Positions 8,159-16,775 of a stretch of DNA of 64,000 nucleotides are shown here, one piece after another. Position 1 is the stretch's first letter. Each line of letters begins with the position of its first letter. The notes beneath the pieces were generated by a model. It ran no database searches. It saw nothing but the letters and a program-made list of their open reading frames with translations, and had not been told where the DNA came from. This DNA is from Puia sp. (GTDB taxonomy: Bacteria; Bacteroidota; Bacteroidia; Chitinophagales; Chitinophagaceae): the NCBI GenBank assembly GCA_031292515.1, contig JARLGZ010000279.1, positions 62,001 through 126,000 of the forward strand, given 5' to 3'. The position numbers and the translations under genes were made by a program.

Positions 8159-9328
8159 TTATTGTTTACTAAACACTAAGGCCGCATTGCATCCGCCAAA
8201 GCCGGAGGCTGTCTTCAGACAGTTTTTTAAAGGGGCCGACAGCAAGCCGGTGCAAATATTCAAGGGGTCCGTTACCCCCATTTCTTCAAAGCCCAGGGTT
8301 GGCAGGACCAGGTCCTTCTTCAATGATTGAACAGATATAATCGTCTCTATCAGTCCCGCCGCGCCCAGCGTATGGCCGTAATATCCTTTCAGACTATTGA
8401 CGGGGACCGATTGAAGATTCGACAGGGTCAGGGCTTTTGCCTCCATTTCATCATTATAAATGGTAGCCGTGCCATGCGCCGAAATAAAATCGACATCGGA
8501 TGCGGACAGGCCGCCGCCCCTCAAGGCATTCGTAATCGAAGCACAAAGCTCAGCGCCGGTCCGGGAAGGCGCCGAAAGATGATTGGCATCGTTGCTGATG
8601 GAGCCGCTCAATATTTTTATCCCACCGGAATATTTTTCGCGGGAAGAGAGGACAAGGGTCCCTGCGCCCTCTCCCAGGTTGATCCCGTCCCGCGCCAGGT
8701 CGAATGGCTTGCAGTGTCCCGGGCTGATCGCCTGGAATGACTGAAAACCCGACAGAACAAACCGGGAGACGGTATCGGCACCCGCAATGACAGCCGTCTC
8801 ATACCGGCCCGAGCGGATGAAACGCATGCCCGTCAAAACAGCCGCTATCCCTGAAATACAGGCAGTCGAGACGACGACAGGCGGATTCACGAAACCGAAA
8901 TATTCGGCCACCAGATCCGCGGAAGTATATAAGGCCACCCTCTTTTTAAATAAATCTCTTTCCCCCTTATCCATTGTCCCGAGGAGATCTATATTCCCTT
9001 TGGTCGAAGACACGATAAGGATCATCTTCGGATCCCGGGTATCGATTCCGCCGGTTTGTACGGCATCCCTGACGGAAGCGATCAGGAGCCGCTCGAATCT
9101 TGTATACTCGCCGGGGGAGCCGGCTGCCGTCTGAGTCGCTCCGCCGTCGTCCGTCATAAAACGGTCCTCACGATCGAACAGGGAGGCGTAAAAGGGCTGT
9201 GCGGACATCTTTGTATCAACCTGTTTTTTTACACCGGACATGCCTTTTGCAAGCTGTGAAAAATTCGCGGCGGTTGTCCGGCCCAGCGGTGATAAAATAT
9301 TATCCGATACGATAAAAACGTCTGTCAT
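8159..9328 (-). CDS. Beta-ketoacyl-ACP synthase, third ketosynthase (ApeR/FabB-like)
   Basis: 389 residues with a complete triad: Cys157 in VSTACISG, His285 in SAHGTATIYND and His319 in YYGHTLGAAG. It is more divergent than the other two ketosynthases and has no adjacent CLF partner, so it may act as a homodimer, for example in the first condensation onto the aryl starter, as proposed for the stand-alone synthase of aryl-polyene clusters. Its start overlaps the stop of the dehydratase gene by 4 bases (ATGA), indicating translational coupling. The enzyme class is clear; the step in the pathway is inferred. Confidence 0.92.
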   Translation of the reverse strand: MTDVFIVSDNILSPLGRTTAANFSQLAKGMSGVKKQVDTKMSAQPFYASLFDREDRFMTDDGGATQTAAGSPGEYTRFERLLIASVRDAVQTGGIDTRDPKMILIVSSTKGNIDLLGTMDKGERDLFKKRVALYTSADLVAEYFGFVNPPVVVSTACISGIAAVLTGMRFIRSGRYETAVIAGADTVSRFVLSGFQSFQAISPGHCKPFDLARDGINLGEGAGTLVLSSREKYSGGIKILSGSISNDANHLSAPSRTGAELCASITNALRGGGLSASDVDFISAHGTATIYNDEMEAKALTLSNLQSVPVNSLKGYYGHTLGAAGLIETIISVQSLKKDLVLPTLGFEEMGVTDPLNICTGLLSAPLKNCLKTASGFGGCNAALVFSKQ

Positions 9329-9741
9329 GTATTCTCAAATATTTTCATTTCACAAGTTGCCACTACGCTACCCTTGCACCACACCGTACCGGAAACGACG
9401 ACAACGTTGAAGATCCGGCTTTCTGTTTTTGTCTCTGTCACCAATTCATCACCAATTTCAGGCAAGACAGCTATCTCCAGGTCTTTAACGGAGGCAATAT
9501 AGCCAGTCTGTACCGGTTTGTCCTGCCGGCTTGCGATATATCCGGCGCCGGCGGCGGCAGTCTGGGCGATATTTTCGAGCAGACCGGCTTCCAGGAACTG
9601 TCCCCCTTCCGCAAAAATATTTTCTCCGGTAACCCTGAAGGAGGTGCGGACGATGTCCCCCTCGGCGTGCAGCAGCCGGTCTATCATTACAAAGGGCGGC
9701 CGTTGCGGTATGAAAAGCAGGATATTTTTGTCAGACATCAT
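9325..9741 (-). CDS. Hotdog-fold FabZ-like protein lacking the catalytic His (ApeP-like)
   Basis: 138-residue single hotdog protein. The opening IPQRPPFVMIDRLL matches the FabZ start (LPHRxPFLLVDRV), and LLENIAQTA matches the catalytic-helix segment with Glu56. Counting back 14 residues, where FabZ has GHFPG, this protein has Ile42 in ENIFAEGG and no His. The only His (residue 25) is in the first strand region. It is overlapped by the following ketosynthase start and lies 17 bases after the FabG gene. The expected role is dehydration of 3-hydroxyacyl-ACP, possibly as a heterodimer with the hotdog protein at 4450-4878, which has the His but not the Glu. Confidence 0.82.
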   Translation of the reverse strand: MMSDKNILLFIPQRPPFVMIDRLLHAEGDIVRTSFRVTGENIFAEGGQFLEAGLLENIAQTAAAGAGYIASRQDKPVQTGYIASVKDLEIAVLPEIGDELVTETKTESRIFNVVVVSGTVWCKGSVVATCEMKIFENT

Positions 9742-9758
9742 AATTTATTCCTTATTCC

Positions 9759-10487
9759 CTAAGAATACAGTCCGCCATTGATCGAGAGCACCTCCGCCGT
9801 TATATAGGCCGATTCCCTGGAAGCAAGGAAGCCTACCGCGTGGGCCACTTCTTCGGGTAATCCAAAACGCCTGACCGGTATGAGCTTCTTCATCTCATTT
9901 TCTTCCATGTCTTCCGTCATATCGGTCTTTATCAGACCGGGCGCTACGGCGTTTACCGTAATGCCATGCCGTCCTACTTCCTGTGCCAATGCCTTGGTGG
10001 CGCCGATTACACCCGCCTTCGCAGCCGAATAATTCGTTTGCCCCGGCAAGCCTTTTAACCCGGAAAGAGACACGATATTGACGATCCGCCCATATTTTTT
10101 CAGCAACATCCCGTTCAACACCAGCCTGGTGATATAGAATACCGGGTCGAGGTTGCTTTTCAGGACATTTTCCCACTGTTCATCCGTCATATAGAACAAC
10201 AGGCTATCCTCCCTGATACCGGCGTTGTTCACCAGTATTTCGATATATTTCTCCGGGTTGGCCTCTATCCAACCCCCCAGCAGCCGTTTTACCTGGTCCT
10301 TGCTCGAGACATCAAAAGGGAGCAGTTCTCCGTCCCCGCCATTCATCCTGATTTGCGAAAGCGTGGCGGCCGCTTCAGCCTCATTGCTTTTATAGTTGAC
10401 CAGCACATAATAGCCCATTTCCGCCATCTTCAAGCAGATCGCCTTGCCAATTCCCCTGGAACCGCCCGTAACCAATGCACATTTCAT
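9759..10487 (-). CDS. 3-oxoacyl-ACP reductase, FabG/ApeQ type
   Basis: 242-residue classical short-chain dehydrogenase. Seen are the NADPH-binding TGGSRGIG (residues 7-14), NNAG (87-90), the catalytic Ser140, Tyr153 and Lys157 (YSAAK), and the PG motif after strand six. Length and motifs fit FabG. In the operon it provides the keto-to-hydroxy reduction between condensation and dehydration in each polyene cycle. As FabG proteins are alike, the assignment to the pigment pathway rests on its place between the dehydratase and the ammonia-lyase. Confidence 0.93.
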   Translation of the reverse strand: MKCALVTGGSRGIGKAICLKMAEMGYYVLVNYKSNEAEAAATLSQIRMNGGDGELLPFDVSSKDQVKRLLGGWIEANPEKYIEILVNNAGIREDSLLFYMTDEQWENVLKSNLDPVFYITRLVLNGMLLKKYGRIVNIVSLSGLKGLPGQTNYSAAKAGVIGATKALAQEVGRHGITVNAVAPGLIKTDMTEDMEENEMKKLIPVRRFGLPEEVAHAVGFLASRESAYITAEVLSINGGLYS

Positions 10488-10491
10488 TTGA

Positions 10492-10525
10492 ATCGCTGAT
10501 TGTTTATCATCGCTGATTTATACTC
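10492..10525 (-). repeat. 17-bp tandem duplication between lyase and reductase genes
   Basis: ATCGCTGATTGTTTATC (10492-10508) is followed directly by ATCGCTGATTTATACTC (10509-10525). It lies in the 53-base spacer after the ammonia-lyase stop and before the reductase start, within the operon. Confidence 0.75.
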
Positions 10526-10540
10526 TCCGATTAATGATTC

Positions 10541-12133
10541 CTAAAACTCCAATGCCTTGAAAGAGACGGCCGGATCTGTCTCTTCCAGGAAAACCCTTAC
10601 CCGCGCAAGCTCCTTGTAGCGGGGGCTGTCTTCTATAAATTTCGGAAATATTTTCCTTGCCGCCTCATAAAGAGCCCGGGTATCGGGCGCAAGCCTGGAC
10701 GAACAGTCCAGGTAATCGATCGCCTGCAACACGGTCATTAACTGTACCGCCAGTACTTCGAATGAATTATCGACTACTCTCCGGGTCATCAGCGCCGCAT
10801 TACAGCCCATACTTACAATATCCTGGTTATCGTTGTTATTGGGGATACTATGAATATACATCGGAAAGCCCAGCGTCTGATTCTCCGCCACAGTGGAGGT
10901 TGCCGTAAACTGTACCCCCTGCATGCCGAAATTCAGACCCAGCACCCCAAGATTTACGAAGGGCGGGAATTTCTGATTCAGCTTGTCATTCAACAGATAA
11001 TTCAACTGTCTTTCCGAAAGCATAGATAGTTTGATGATCGCTATTTTCAACTTGTCCATTTCCAGGGAGACATAATCCCCGTGGAAATTCCCGCCGTGGA
11101 AGATATTCCGGTTCCTGTGATCGATCACCGGGTTGTCGTTCACCGAATTCAACTCGTCCAGCAATACATCGCCGGCCTGGGTGATAGTGTCGTAAACCGG
11201 TCCTAATACCTGCGTGATACAACGGAGAGAATAATACTCCTGCACCTTGTCTTCAAACACCTCCCGCTCGAGATGCCCGGGATGATAAAGATGTTCCGAA
11301 CGGTCCCTGATCATCTTACTGCCCCTGAGCAGATCGCGCAGCATCGCCGCTACCCGGTTTTGCCCCTTGTGGAGCTTCACAACGTTCAGTTCATAGGAAT
11401 AATGGTCGTCATAGGCTTCCACGATCTCATTGGTCATCGCCGATAAGAGTACCGACCATCCCAGCAGTTTTCTGGCCTGTATGACATTGACCATCCCGAT
11501 ACCGGTCATCGCAGAAGTCCCGTTCAAAATGGCCAACCCTTCCCGGATATGGATGGAAAGGGGCTTTATACCGAACCGGTCGAATAGCTGCCTGGCGGGA
11601 ACTACCTCGTTTTCAAAAAAGGCTTCCCCCTCGCCGATCAGCATGAGACCCAGATGAGCCAGTTGTACCAGGTCTCCGCTGGCGCCGACCCCCCCGTGTT
11701 CATAAATACAAGGTGTGATATCCTTGTTGATCAGGTCCCTGAGCAGCTCTACCAACTCGGTGTGCACACCCGAATACCCCTTCATCAAACTGTTTAAACG
11801 GGCGATCATCAGCGCCCGGGCCAGGAAAGAAGGCAGAAGACGTCCACTGCCGGAGCTGTGGCTCCGGATCAGGTTATATTGCAACTGCAGGAGATTTGCC
11901 TCATCCACCCGGTATTGAGCCATCGGCCCAAAGCCCGTATTGATTCCGTAAATCAACTTGTCCGCCGAAAAAGATTGTAAAAAATGAAAGTTGGAGTCGA
12001 TCCCGTCCAAAGCATCCTTCTCCAAAACGATTGCCTTCTTCTTAAATAACAGCTCCGAAAATCCATCCAATGAAAGAATGCCTTGTCCAACAGATAGCAT
12101 GGGCAAAAATTTGTTTAAAGTTATCGTATTCAA
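10541..12133 (-). CDS. Tyrosine ammonia-lyase, flexirubin-cluster type
   Basis: 530-residue member of the aromatic amino-acid lyase family. It should deaminate L-tyrosine to 4-coumarate, the aryl starter of the pigment. The MIO cofactor arises from Ala151-Ser152-Gly153 in GGVGASGDL; the catalytic Tyr62 lies in IYGINTGFG. The substrate-selectivity pair reads Ser91-His92 (NLIRSHSSG), which looks like histidine ammonia-lyase. However, the segment QLQYNLIRSHSSG is as I recall it in the Flavobacterium johnsoniae enzyme, characterised as a specific tyrosine lyase, and other long stretches (EHGGVGASGDLVQL, VHSIPNNNDNQDIVSMG-like) also agree. The downstream half has the usual NDNP and GNFHGDY motifs. 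Its start overlaps the ligase stop by 4 bases. Confidence 0.9.
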   Translation of the reverse strand: MNTITLNKFLPMLSVGQGILSLDGFSELLFKKKAIVLEKDALDGIDSNFHFLQSFSADKLIYGINTGFGPMAQYRVDEANLLQLQYNLIRSHSSGSGRLLPSFLARALMIARLNSLMKGYSGVHTELVELLRDLINKDITPCIYEHGGVGASGDLVQLAHLGLMLIGEGEAFFENEVVPARQLFDRFGIKPLSIHIREGLAILNGTSAMTGIGMVNVIQARKLLGWSVLLSAMTNEIVEAYDDHYSYELNVVKLHKGQNRVAAMLRDLLRGSKMIRDRSEHLYHPGHLEREVFEDKVQEYYSLRCITQVLGPVYDTITQAGDVLLDELNSVNDNPVIDHRNRNIFHGGNFHGDYVSLEMDKLKIAIIKLSMLSERQLNYLLNDKLNQKFPPFVNLGVLGLNFGMQGVQFTATSTVAENQTLGFPMYIHSIPNNNDNQDIVSMGCNAALMTRRVVDNSFEVLAVQLMTVLQAIDYLDCSSRLAPDTRALYEAARKIFPKFIEDSPRYKELARVRVFLEETDPAVSFKALEF

Positions 12134-13422
12134 TTCCGCCTGTCTATAAATTTAACGGCTTTTCTGCCGGATTCCGGAAAATGCATTTTCTGGATCTCAT
12201 CGGCGGAGACATACCTGATCGAAGGAGTCACACGCAACCTGGCCTGTAAATAGGCCCTGATCCTATGATCGGAGCCCTCTCCGGGGTCGGCTGGCAACAG
12301 GTGCAGCAGCACCTCATCCAACCCGATCTCATTGGAATGAACTTCCACTGCGAAATCGAGTATCTCATCCATCTCATTCAAAAGATCGAATAAAGCGGGT
12401 GGATAAAGCGTCGTCCCCTTGAATTTGATCATTTGTTTTTTCCGGCCGATGACAGGTGATAGCCGCATGCTCGTACGGCCGCAGCCACACGGCGTGTCCG
12501 CATACGTGCAAATATCCCCTGTTTTATAACGCAGCAAAGGCATTCCCTCCACCCCCAGTGTGGTGATCGTCACCTCTCCCGGCTCGCCGGCCGCAACGGA
12601 GCGATCGTGCTCATCAAGCAGTTCCACGATTAGCAATTCGGGCTGCAGATGGCCTCCCTGCCCCTGGCCGCATTCGGTAAAAGCCGTCTGCATTTCCGTA
12701 GAAGCATAGGTGGAATAGAGTTGTATGTTCCAGGCCTCTTTTATTTTCCTGCCCAGTATATTCAGCGAAAAGTCGGTATTCCGTATGTTTTCTCCGATGC
12801 AGATAGCCTTCCTGACAGAAGATGCATTCAGGTCTATATCGGCCTCCCGGGCAAACCGGATCAGCTTTAGCAGAAAGGAGGGGACGGCTACAATAGCCGT
12901 CGGCTTTAACCTTGCAATCGTCTCCCACTGAAGAGAAGGCACGCCGGGACCGAGCCGGATAATGCCTGCTCCCAATTTGCGCAGACCGGAATAATAAGCA
13001 ATCCCCGCCATAAACTGCCTGTCCAGCGTGAGCATCAATTGATAGATATCGCCCGCTGATCCATCCGCACAAAGAAAGGAATTGTATTCATTCAAAGCCA
13101 GCCGGACCAGGTCGTTTTCTGTAAGCGCTATGGTGACCGGGCTTCCCAAAGTCCCGGAAGTAGAAGCATATTCGATGATCCGGTCGGGGTGTACACAGAG
13201 AAAATCCCCATTACGCCGCTGCAGATCCTCTTTTCCGGTAGTAGGAATAGCGACGATATCCGCTACCGTCCGGATCTCTCTTATATCGATCCCGTGTTCC
13301 GCAAACAACTCCCGGTAAAAAGGCGAGTTCCGGTTCAAATAGACCAATAGCTCCTGCAGTTTGCGCTCCTGAACGGCCCTGGACTCTCCGATAGTCTGAA
13401 ATATTGGTATGGGTACCCTCAT
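12130..13422 (-). CDS. AMP-forming aryl/acyl ligase, PaaK-like
   Basis: 430 residues of the phenylacetate-CoA ligase type. The P-loop-like adenylation motif is STSGTLGSPV, with YASTEMQTAF and YKTGD downstream and the C-terminal lid domain (from about residue 330). It probably activates 4-coumarate made by the neighbouring lyase, as acyl-AMP and then a CoA or ACP thioester. The gene lies two bases after the transferase gene and overlaps the lyase start. Family is confident; substrate is inferred from context. Confidence 0.9.
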   Translation of the reverse strand: MRVPIPIFQTIGESRAVQERKLQELLVYLNRNSPFYRELFAEHGIDIREIRTVADIVAIPTTGKEDLQRRNGDFLCVHPDRIIEYASTSGTLGSPVTIALTENDLVRLALNEYNSFLCADGSAGDIYQLMLTLDRQFMAGIAYYSGLRKLGAGIIRLGPGVPSLQWETIARLKPTAIVAVPSFLLKLIRFAREADIDLNASSVRKAICIGENIRNTDFSLNILGRKIKEAWNIQLYSTYASTEMQTAFTECGQGQGGHLQPELLIVELLDEHDRSVAAGEPGEVTITTLGVEGMPLLRYKTGDICTYADTPCGCGRTSMRLSPVIGRKKQMIKFKGTTLYPPALFDLLNEMDEILDFAVEVHSNEIGLDEVLLHLLPADPGEGSDHRIRAYLQARLRVTPSIRYVSADEIQKMHFPESGRKAVKFIDRRN

Positions 13423-13424
13423 AA

Positions 13425-13799
13425 TTATTTTTCTATAATTACTACTGCGGACGCTATCGTCTTGAGATGCGATAAAGAGAGTGAGATGCAGATGACTCCC
13501 CGTGCAAGCATCGACTCTTTGGTGGCGCCCAGCAGGAGCAGCTGCGGTTTGCCTGCATCATCATTTCGTACCTCTATCTCATGATAAGCTGTACCCGTGG
13601 TCCAACCTGTTCCAGCCGCCTTGAAAAAGGCCTCTTTTGCAGCGAACCGGGCGGCATAATGCTCAAATTTATTCGCTTTCACTTCGCAATATTCGATTTC
13701 ATACCGGGAAAACACCAATTCCCGGAAACCGGCCTCTTTACCGATCTTCTCGGCAACACGATCAACTTCTATAATGTCTATTCCCAGTCCTGCAATCAT
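13425..13799 (-). CDS. acpS: Holo-ACP synthase-type 4'-phosphopantetheinyl transferase
   Basis: 124 residues from ATG 13799. The frame is open 43 codons further, but that part is Pro/Ser/Gly-rich with no homology pattern, while MIAGLGIDIIEVDR is the typical AcpS start. Mg-binding Asp8 (GIDIIEVDR) and Glu56 (RFAAKEAFFKA) are present, with a C-terminal ISLSH segment. It transfers phosphopantetheine from CoA to acyl carrier proteins. As first gene of the pigment operon it may serve the pathway's own ACPs, none of which lies in this window. It could also be the cell's only AcpS. Confidence 0.88.
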   Translation of the reverse strand: MIAGLGIDIIEVDRVAEKIGKEAGFRELVFSRYEIEYCEVKANKFEHYAARFAAKEAFFKAAGTGWTTGTAYHEIEVRNDDAGKPQLLLLGATKESMLARGVICISLSLSHLKTIASAVVIIEK

Positions 13800-13924
13800 G
13801 ATTCGGCAATTGTTTTGTGGCATCGGAAGACCGCAACTTGACGGTGACCGGCCGCAGGGCCCCGCTTTATCAGGTGAGTTCCCGGAATTGGAAACAGCGC
13901 CGGCAAATTCAGCAGGAACAGGGT

Positions 13925-14317
13925 TCAACCCAGGTGAAACAGTATTTTCTCCTGGCTCTCCTTTAATTGCGCCGGCGTCAGCCTAAGCTTCCCCCGGGTA
14001 AAGTTCAGGTCGTCCGCATGATCGATCGGGACGAGATGCAAATGCGCATGGGGAACCTCCAGCCCTATCACGGCCATACCACAGCGATTGCAAGGAAAGG
14101 CCTTCTCAATAGCTTTTGCAATAGGTCGTGAAAAGAGCAGCCATTGGCCCAGGTATTGATCCGGTACATCGAAAAAATGATCCGTCTCCGTCTTCGGCAC
14201 CACCAGCGTGTGCCCCTCACGTAAGGGAAAAATATCCAGGAAAGCAAAGAACAGTTCATTTTCTGCGATCTTATAGGCAGGAATCTCTCCGGATATGATC
14301 TTTGAAAAAAGGGTCAT
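13925..14317 (-). CDS. HIT-family nucleotide hydrolase/transferase
   Basis: 130-residue histidine-triad protein with HAHLHLVP (His-x-His-x-His) near residue 97, and the common bacterial start MTLFSKIISGEIPAYKIAEN. Such proteins hydrolyse nucleoside phosphoramidates or similar AMP conjugates. It follows greA by ten bases on the same strand, a common Bacteroidota pairing, and precedes the pigment operon with a 125-base gap. The exact substrate cannot be told. Confidence 0.92.
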   Translation of the reverse strand: MTLFSKIISGEIPAYKIAENELFFAFLDIFPLREGHTLVVPKTETDHFFDVPDQYLGQWLLFSRPIAKAIEKAFPCNRCGMAVIGLEVPHAHLHLVPIDHADDLNFTRGKLRLTPAQLKESQEKILFHLG

Positions 14318-14327
14318 TCAAAGAAGG

Positions 14328-14801
14328 TTATATGGTGATGTTTTCCACTTTGAATTGCAGCCTGCCCGCAGGAACCTGTACCTCTGCGACTTCTCCAACC
14401 TGCTTTCCGAGCAAGCCTTTGCCGATCGGGGAAGTCACAGAGATCTTGCCCACTTTCAGATCGGCTTCCTTTTCGGAGACCAGGTGATAGGTGACCTGCT
14501 TCTTATTGGACAGATTCGTAACCGTAACCTTGGTCAATATGGACACCTTGCTGGTGTCGATCGTACCTTCGTCGATGACCCGCGCATTGACGAGTTCTCC
14601 CTCTAATTGGTTAATCTTCGCCTCCAGTAAGCCCTGGGCTTCCTTCGCTGCATCGTATTCGGCATTTTCACGGAGGTCTCCTTTTTCGCGTGCTTCCGCG
14701 ATCGCCTTGGATGCCGCGGGCCTCTCAACTGCCTTCAACCTCTGCAGTTCCGTCCTGAGATGATCCAATGCATCTTTTGTAAAATAGGTGACACTGCTCA
14801 T
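14328..14801 (-). CDS. greA: Transcription elongation factor GreA
   Basis: 157 residues, the normal GreA length. An N-terminal coiled-coil hairpin (residues about 10-75, including EAREKGDLRENAEYDAAKE) enters the RNA polymerase secondary channel. The C-terminal domain contains the conserved SPIGKGLLGKQVGE. It stimulates cleavage of backtracked transcripts. A well-formed promoter candidate lies upstream at 14888-14915. Confidence 0.97.
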   Translation of the reverse strand: MSSVTYFTKDALDHLRTELQRLKAVERPAASKAIAEAREKGDLRENAEYDAAKEAQGLLEAKINQLEGELVNARVIDEGTIDTSKVSILTKVTVTNLSNKKQVTYHLVSEKEADLKVGKISVTSPIGKGLLGKQVGEVAEVQVPAGRLQFKVENITI

Positions 14802-14887
14802 GGTTCCTCCTTTTTCTTCGTTTATAAAAAAGAAAAAAAATACAACGCCTCAGTATACCTCAGGCATTGCACTATTTATGATTTGTA

Positions 14888-14915
14888 CAAAGATAGAATT
14901 TTTTGGAAAAACAAA
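14888..14915 (-). promoter_or_regulatory. Bacteroidota-type promoter candidate for greA
   Basis: On the minus strand, TTTG (14912-14915) is followed after 16 bases by TATCTTTG (14888-14895), matching the Bacteroidota TTTG/TAnnTTTG consensus. It lies about 90 bases upstream of greA and overlaps the region of the dehydrogenase stop codon. Confidence 0.6.
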
Positions 14916-14916
14916 C

Positions 14917-15843
14917 TCAAATACCGAGCTTTTCCAGCAATACTTTGGCCATCTTATAGAAGGCTTCATGACTGTACCCGGCAATATGGGGCGTAAGGAT
15001 CGTATCGGGCCTGTTCACAAGCCACTCCAGCCGCTGCTTCTCTTCGGGAGTATAAGTATCCAGTTTTTCATTCTCCTGCACGTCCAGGGCCGCACCGGCG
15101 ATAAGCCCCTCTTCGAGAGCCCGGATAACGGCCGCGGTATCATGCACCTTACCCCTGGAAGCATTGATAAACCACGGCTTTCTCCCGAGCGACCGGAAGA
15201 ACCCATCACCGGCCATATGGTGCGTCTCCGGTGTCAATGGGACATGCATGCTGATCACATCCGCATAACGGGCAAGCTGCTCCAGGGAAGCTTCACGGAC
15301 ATTCCCGCTTGCAAAGCCATATTTGTATTTATCATAGGCCAATATTGTCACATCGAATGAAGCAAGCAGTTTTGCAAATGCCCCGCCGGTATTTCCAAAA
15401 CCAATGATTCCCACGGTCTTCCCGGTAAGTTCGGTCCCCCGGTTGGCATCCCGGATCCATTTGCCCCCCGCAATCTCCCGGTTGCTCAAATCGATCTTGT
15501 TCATCAGGTTCAACAGCATGCCGAGAACATGCTCACCCACCGCATTCCGGTTCCCTTCCGGGCTGCTTACACATTGAATACCTTTGGAAAGGGCATAGCC
15601 GGTATCGATCAGCTCCATTCCACTCCCCAGGCGACCAATCCATTTGAGATGCGGAGCCTTGTCCAGCATCGGACGGTCTATCTTCAGCCGGGTGGTCACC
15701 ACCAACCCCGCAGCCTCTCCGATTTCCTTTTCCAGCTCTTCATAGCTGATCTGGGGAACCTGTTGTGCGATGAAACCCGCGGCGGTAAGCCGCTCAGGCA
15801 GATACGGATGTACTTTCGCTGTGATAATGACTTTGTTGTTCAC
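14917..15843 (-). CDS. D-isomer-specific 2-hydroxyacid dehydrogenase
   Basis: 308 residues. The NAD-binding motif is [12 protein letters not shown], the catalytic Arg/Glu/His set is in NASRGK, DVQENE and TPHIAG, and the N-terminal flavodoxin-like substrate domain is typical of the D-3-phosphoglycerate dehydrogenase group without ACT domain. Likely substrates are 2-hydroxy or 2-keto acids; the true one cannot be read from the sequence. It is followed by greA and preceded by rsmA on the same strand with an 88-base gap. Confidence 0.9.
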   Translation of the reverse strand: MNNKVIITAKVHPYLPERLTAAGFIAQQVPQISYEELEKEIGEAAGLVVTTRLKIDRPMLDKAPHLKWIGRLGSGMELIDTGYALSKGIQCVSSPEGNRNAVGEHVLGMLLNLMNKIDLSNREIAGGKWIRDANRGTELTGKTVGIIGFGNTGGAFAKLLASFDVTILAYDKYKYGFASGNVREASLEQLARYADVISMHVPLTPETHHMAGDGFFRSLGRKPWFINASRGKVHDTAAVIRALEEGLIAGAALDVQENEKLDTYTPEEKQRLEWLVNRPDTILTPHIAGYSHEAFYKMAKVLLEKLGI

Positions 15844-15931
15844 GGGTGTTATAGGTGGTTTATAATGGAATTGCAGGGGGGTATGATAATCGCCCCGGAC
15901 AGATCCCTGCCGCTGTCCAAAGGCCGCAAAG

Positions 15932-16684
15932 TTATGACATCTTCCAGGTCAATTGTGCAAAATCGTCAACCGACAGTTGCTCCGCCCGCTTGTCAAAGAT
16001 CTCGTCCTGTAGCACGAGCGGGTCGAAAAGTCCCCTGACAGCATTGCGCAGGGTTTTCCGGCGCTGGTTGAAAGCCATCTTCACCAATCTGAAAAAGTCG
16101 CCTTCCGTCCTGACAGAGGGGAGCTCTTTTCGCGGCAATAGACGTATTACGGCGCTCTTTACCTTCGGCGGCGGCGTAAAACACTGCTCATGTACTTCAA
16201 AAAGATATTCCACCGTAAAAAAAGCCTGGACAAGCACACTCAGAACCCCGTAGACCTTATTGCCCTCCTTTGCCGCTACCCGCTGAGCTACCTCCTTCTG
16301 GAACATACCGGTCATCGCTTCCACGGAATCCTTCCATTCCAGCACTTTAAACAGAATCTGGGAAGAGATATTATAGGGAAAATTGCCGGCAACGGTGAAA
16401 GAACCCCCAAAGGGCTTTTCTATGTCGAGGATACTGCCGTGGATCAACCTCCCCCGCAATTCGGGATAAGTCCGTTCCAGGAAAGCCAGCTTCTCCTCAT
16501 CCAGCTCCACGGCCTTAAAGTCAATTCCTTCTATGCCGATCAGGTATTTGGTGATCGCCCCGGCCCCGGGACCCACTTCCAGCAATTGGCGGAACGGTCT
16601 TTGACGAATCGCCTCCACAATCTTCCGGCAGATATTCTCGTCCCGAAGGAAATGCTGTCCAAGAGACTTTTTCAGTGTGTACAT
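15932..16684 (-). CDS. rsmA: 16S rRNA dimethyladenosine transferase RsmA/KsgA
   Basis: 250 residues from ATG 16684; a TTG three codons upstream falls inside a promoter box. It dimethylates the two adjacent adenosines near the 3' end of 16S rRNA. Seen are [10 protein letters not shown] at the start, the AdoMet motif [10 protein letters not shown], the NFPYNIS catalytic motif (N-x-P-Y) and the C-terminal KSAVIRL segment. It is divergent from pdxA, a pairing common in bacteria. The promoter box is so close to the ATG that the mRNA may be leaderless. Confidence 0.97.
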   Translation of the reverse strand: MYTLKKSLGQHFLRDENICRKIVEAIRQRPFRQLLEVGPGAGAITKYLIGIEGIDFKAVELDEEKLAFLERTYPELRGRLIHGSILDIEKPFGGSFTVAGNFPYNISSQILFKVLEWKDSVEAMTGMFQKEVAQRVAAKEGNKVYGVLSVLVQAFFTVEYLFEVHEQCFTPPPKVKSAVIRLLPRKELPSVRTEGDFFRLVKMAFNQRRKTLRNAVRGLFDPLVLQDEIFDKRAEQLSVDDFAQLTWKMS

Positions 16685-16690
16685 TCGGTA

Positions 16691-16698
16691 CAAAGATA
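16691..16698 (-). promoter_or_regulatory. TATCTTTG box just upstream of rsmA
   Basis: The minus strand reads TATCTTTG, six bases before the rsmA ATG. A start site at the usual distance would fall on or next to the ATG. No clear TTTG -33 box was found. Confidence 0.45.
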
Positions 16699-16775
16699 GG
16701 AGTTCGCGCCAACCACCCCTCGGATTGGCGGATTGTAGCCCAAAAAGCGTACTTTTAGGGCCGAAAAATCAACGC

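Noticed and set aside
13800-13928. N-terminal extension of the phosphopantetheinyl transferase
   Set aside because: The 43 extra residues are low in pattern and the AcpS fold begins at MIAGLGIDII.
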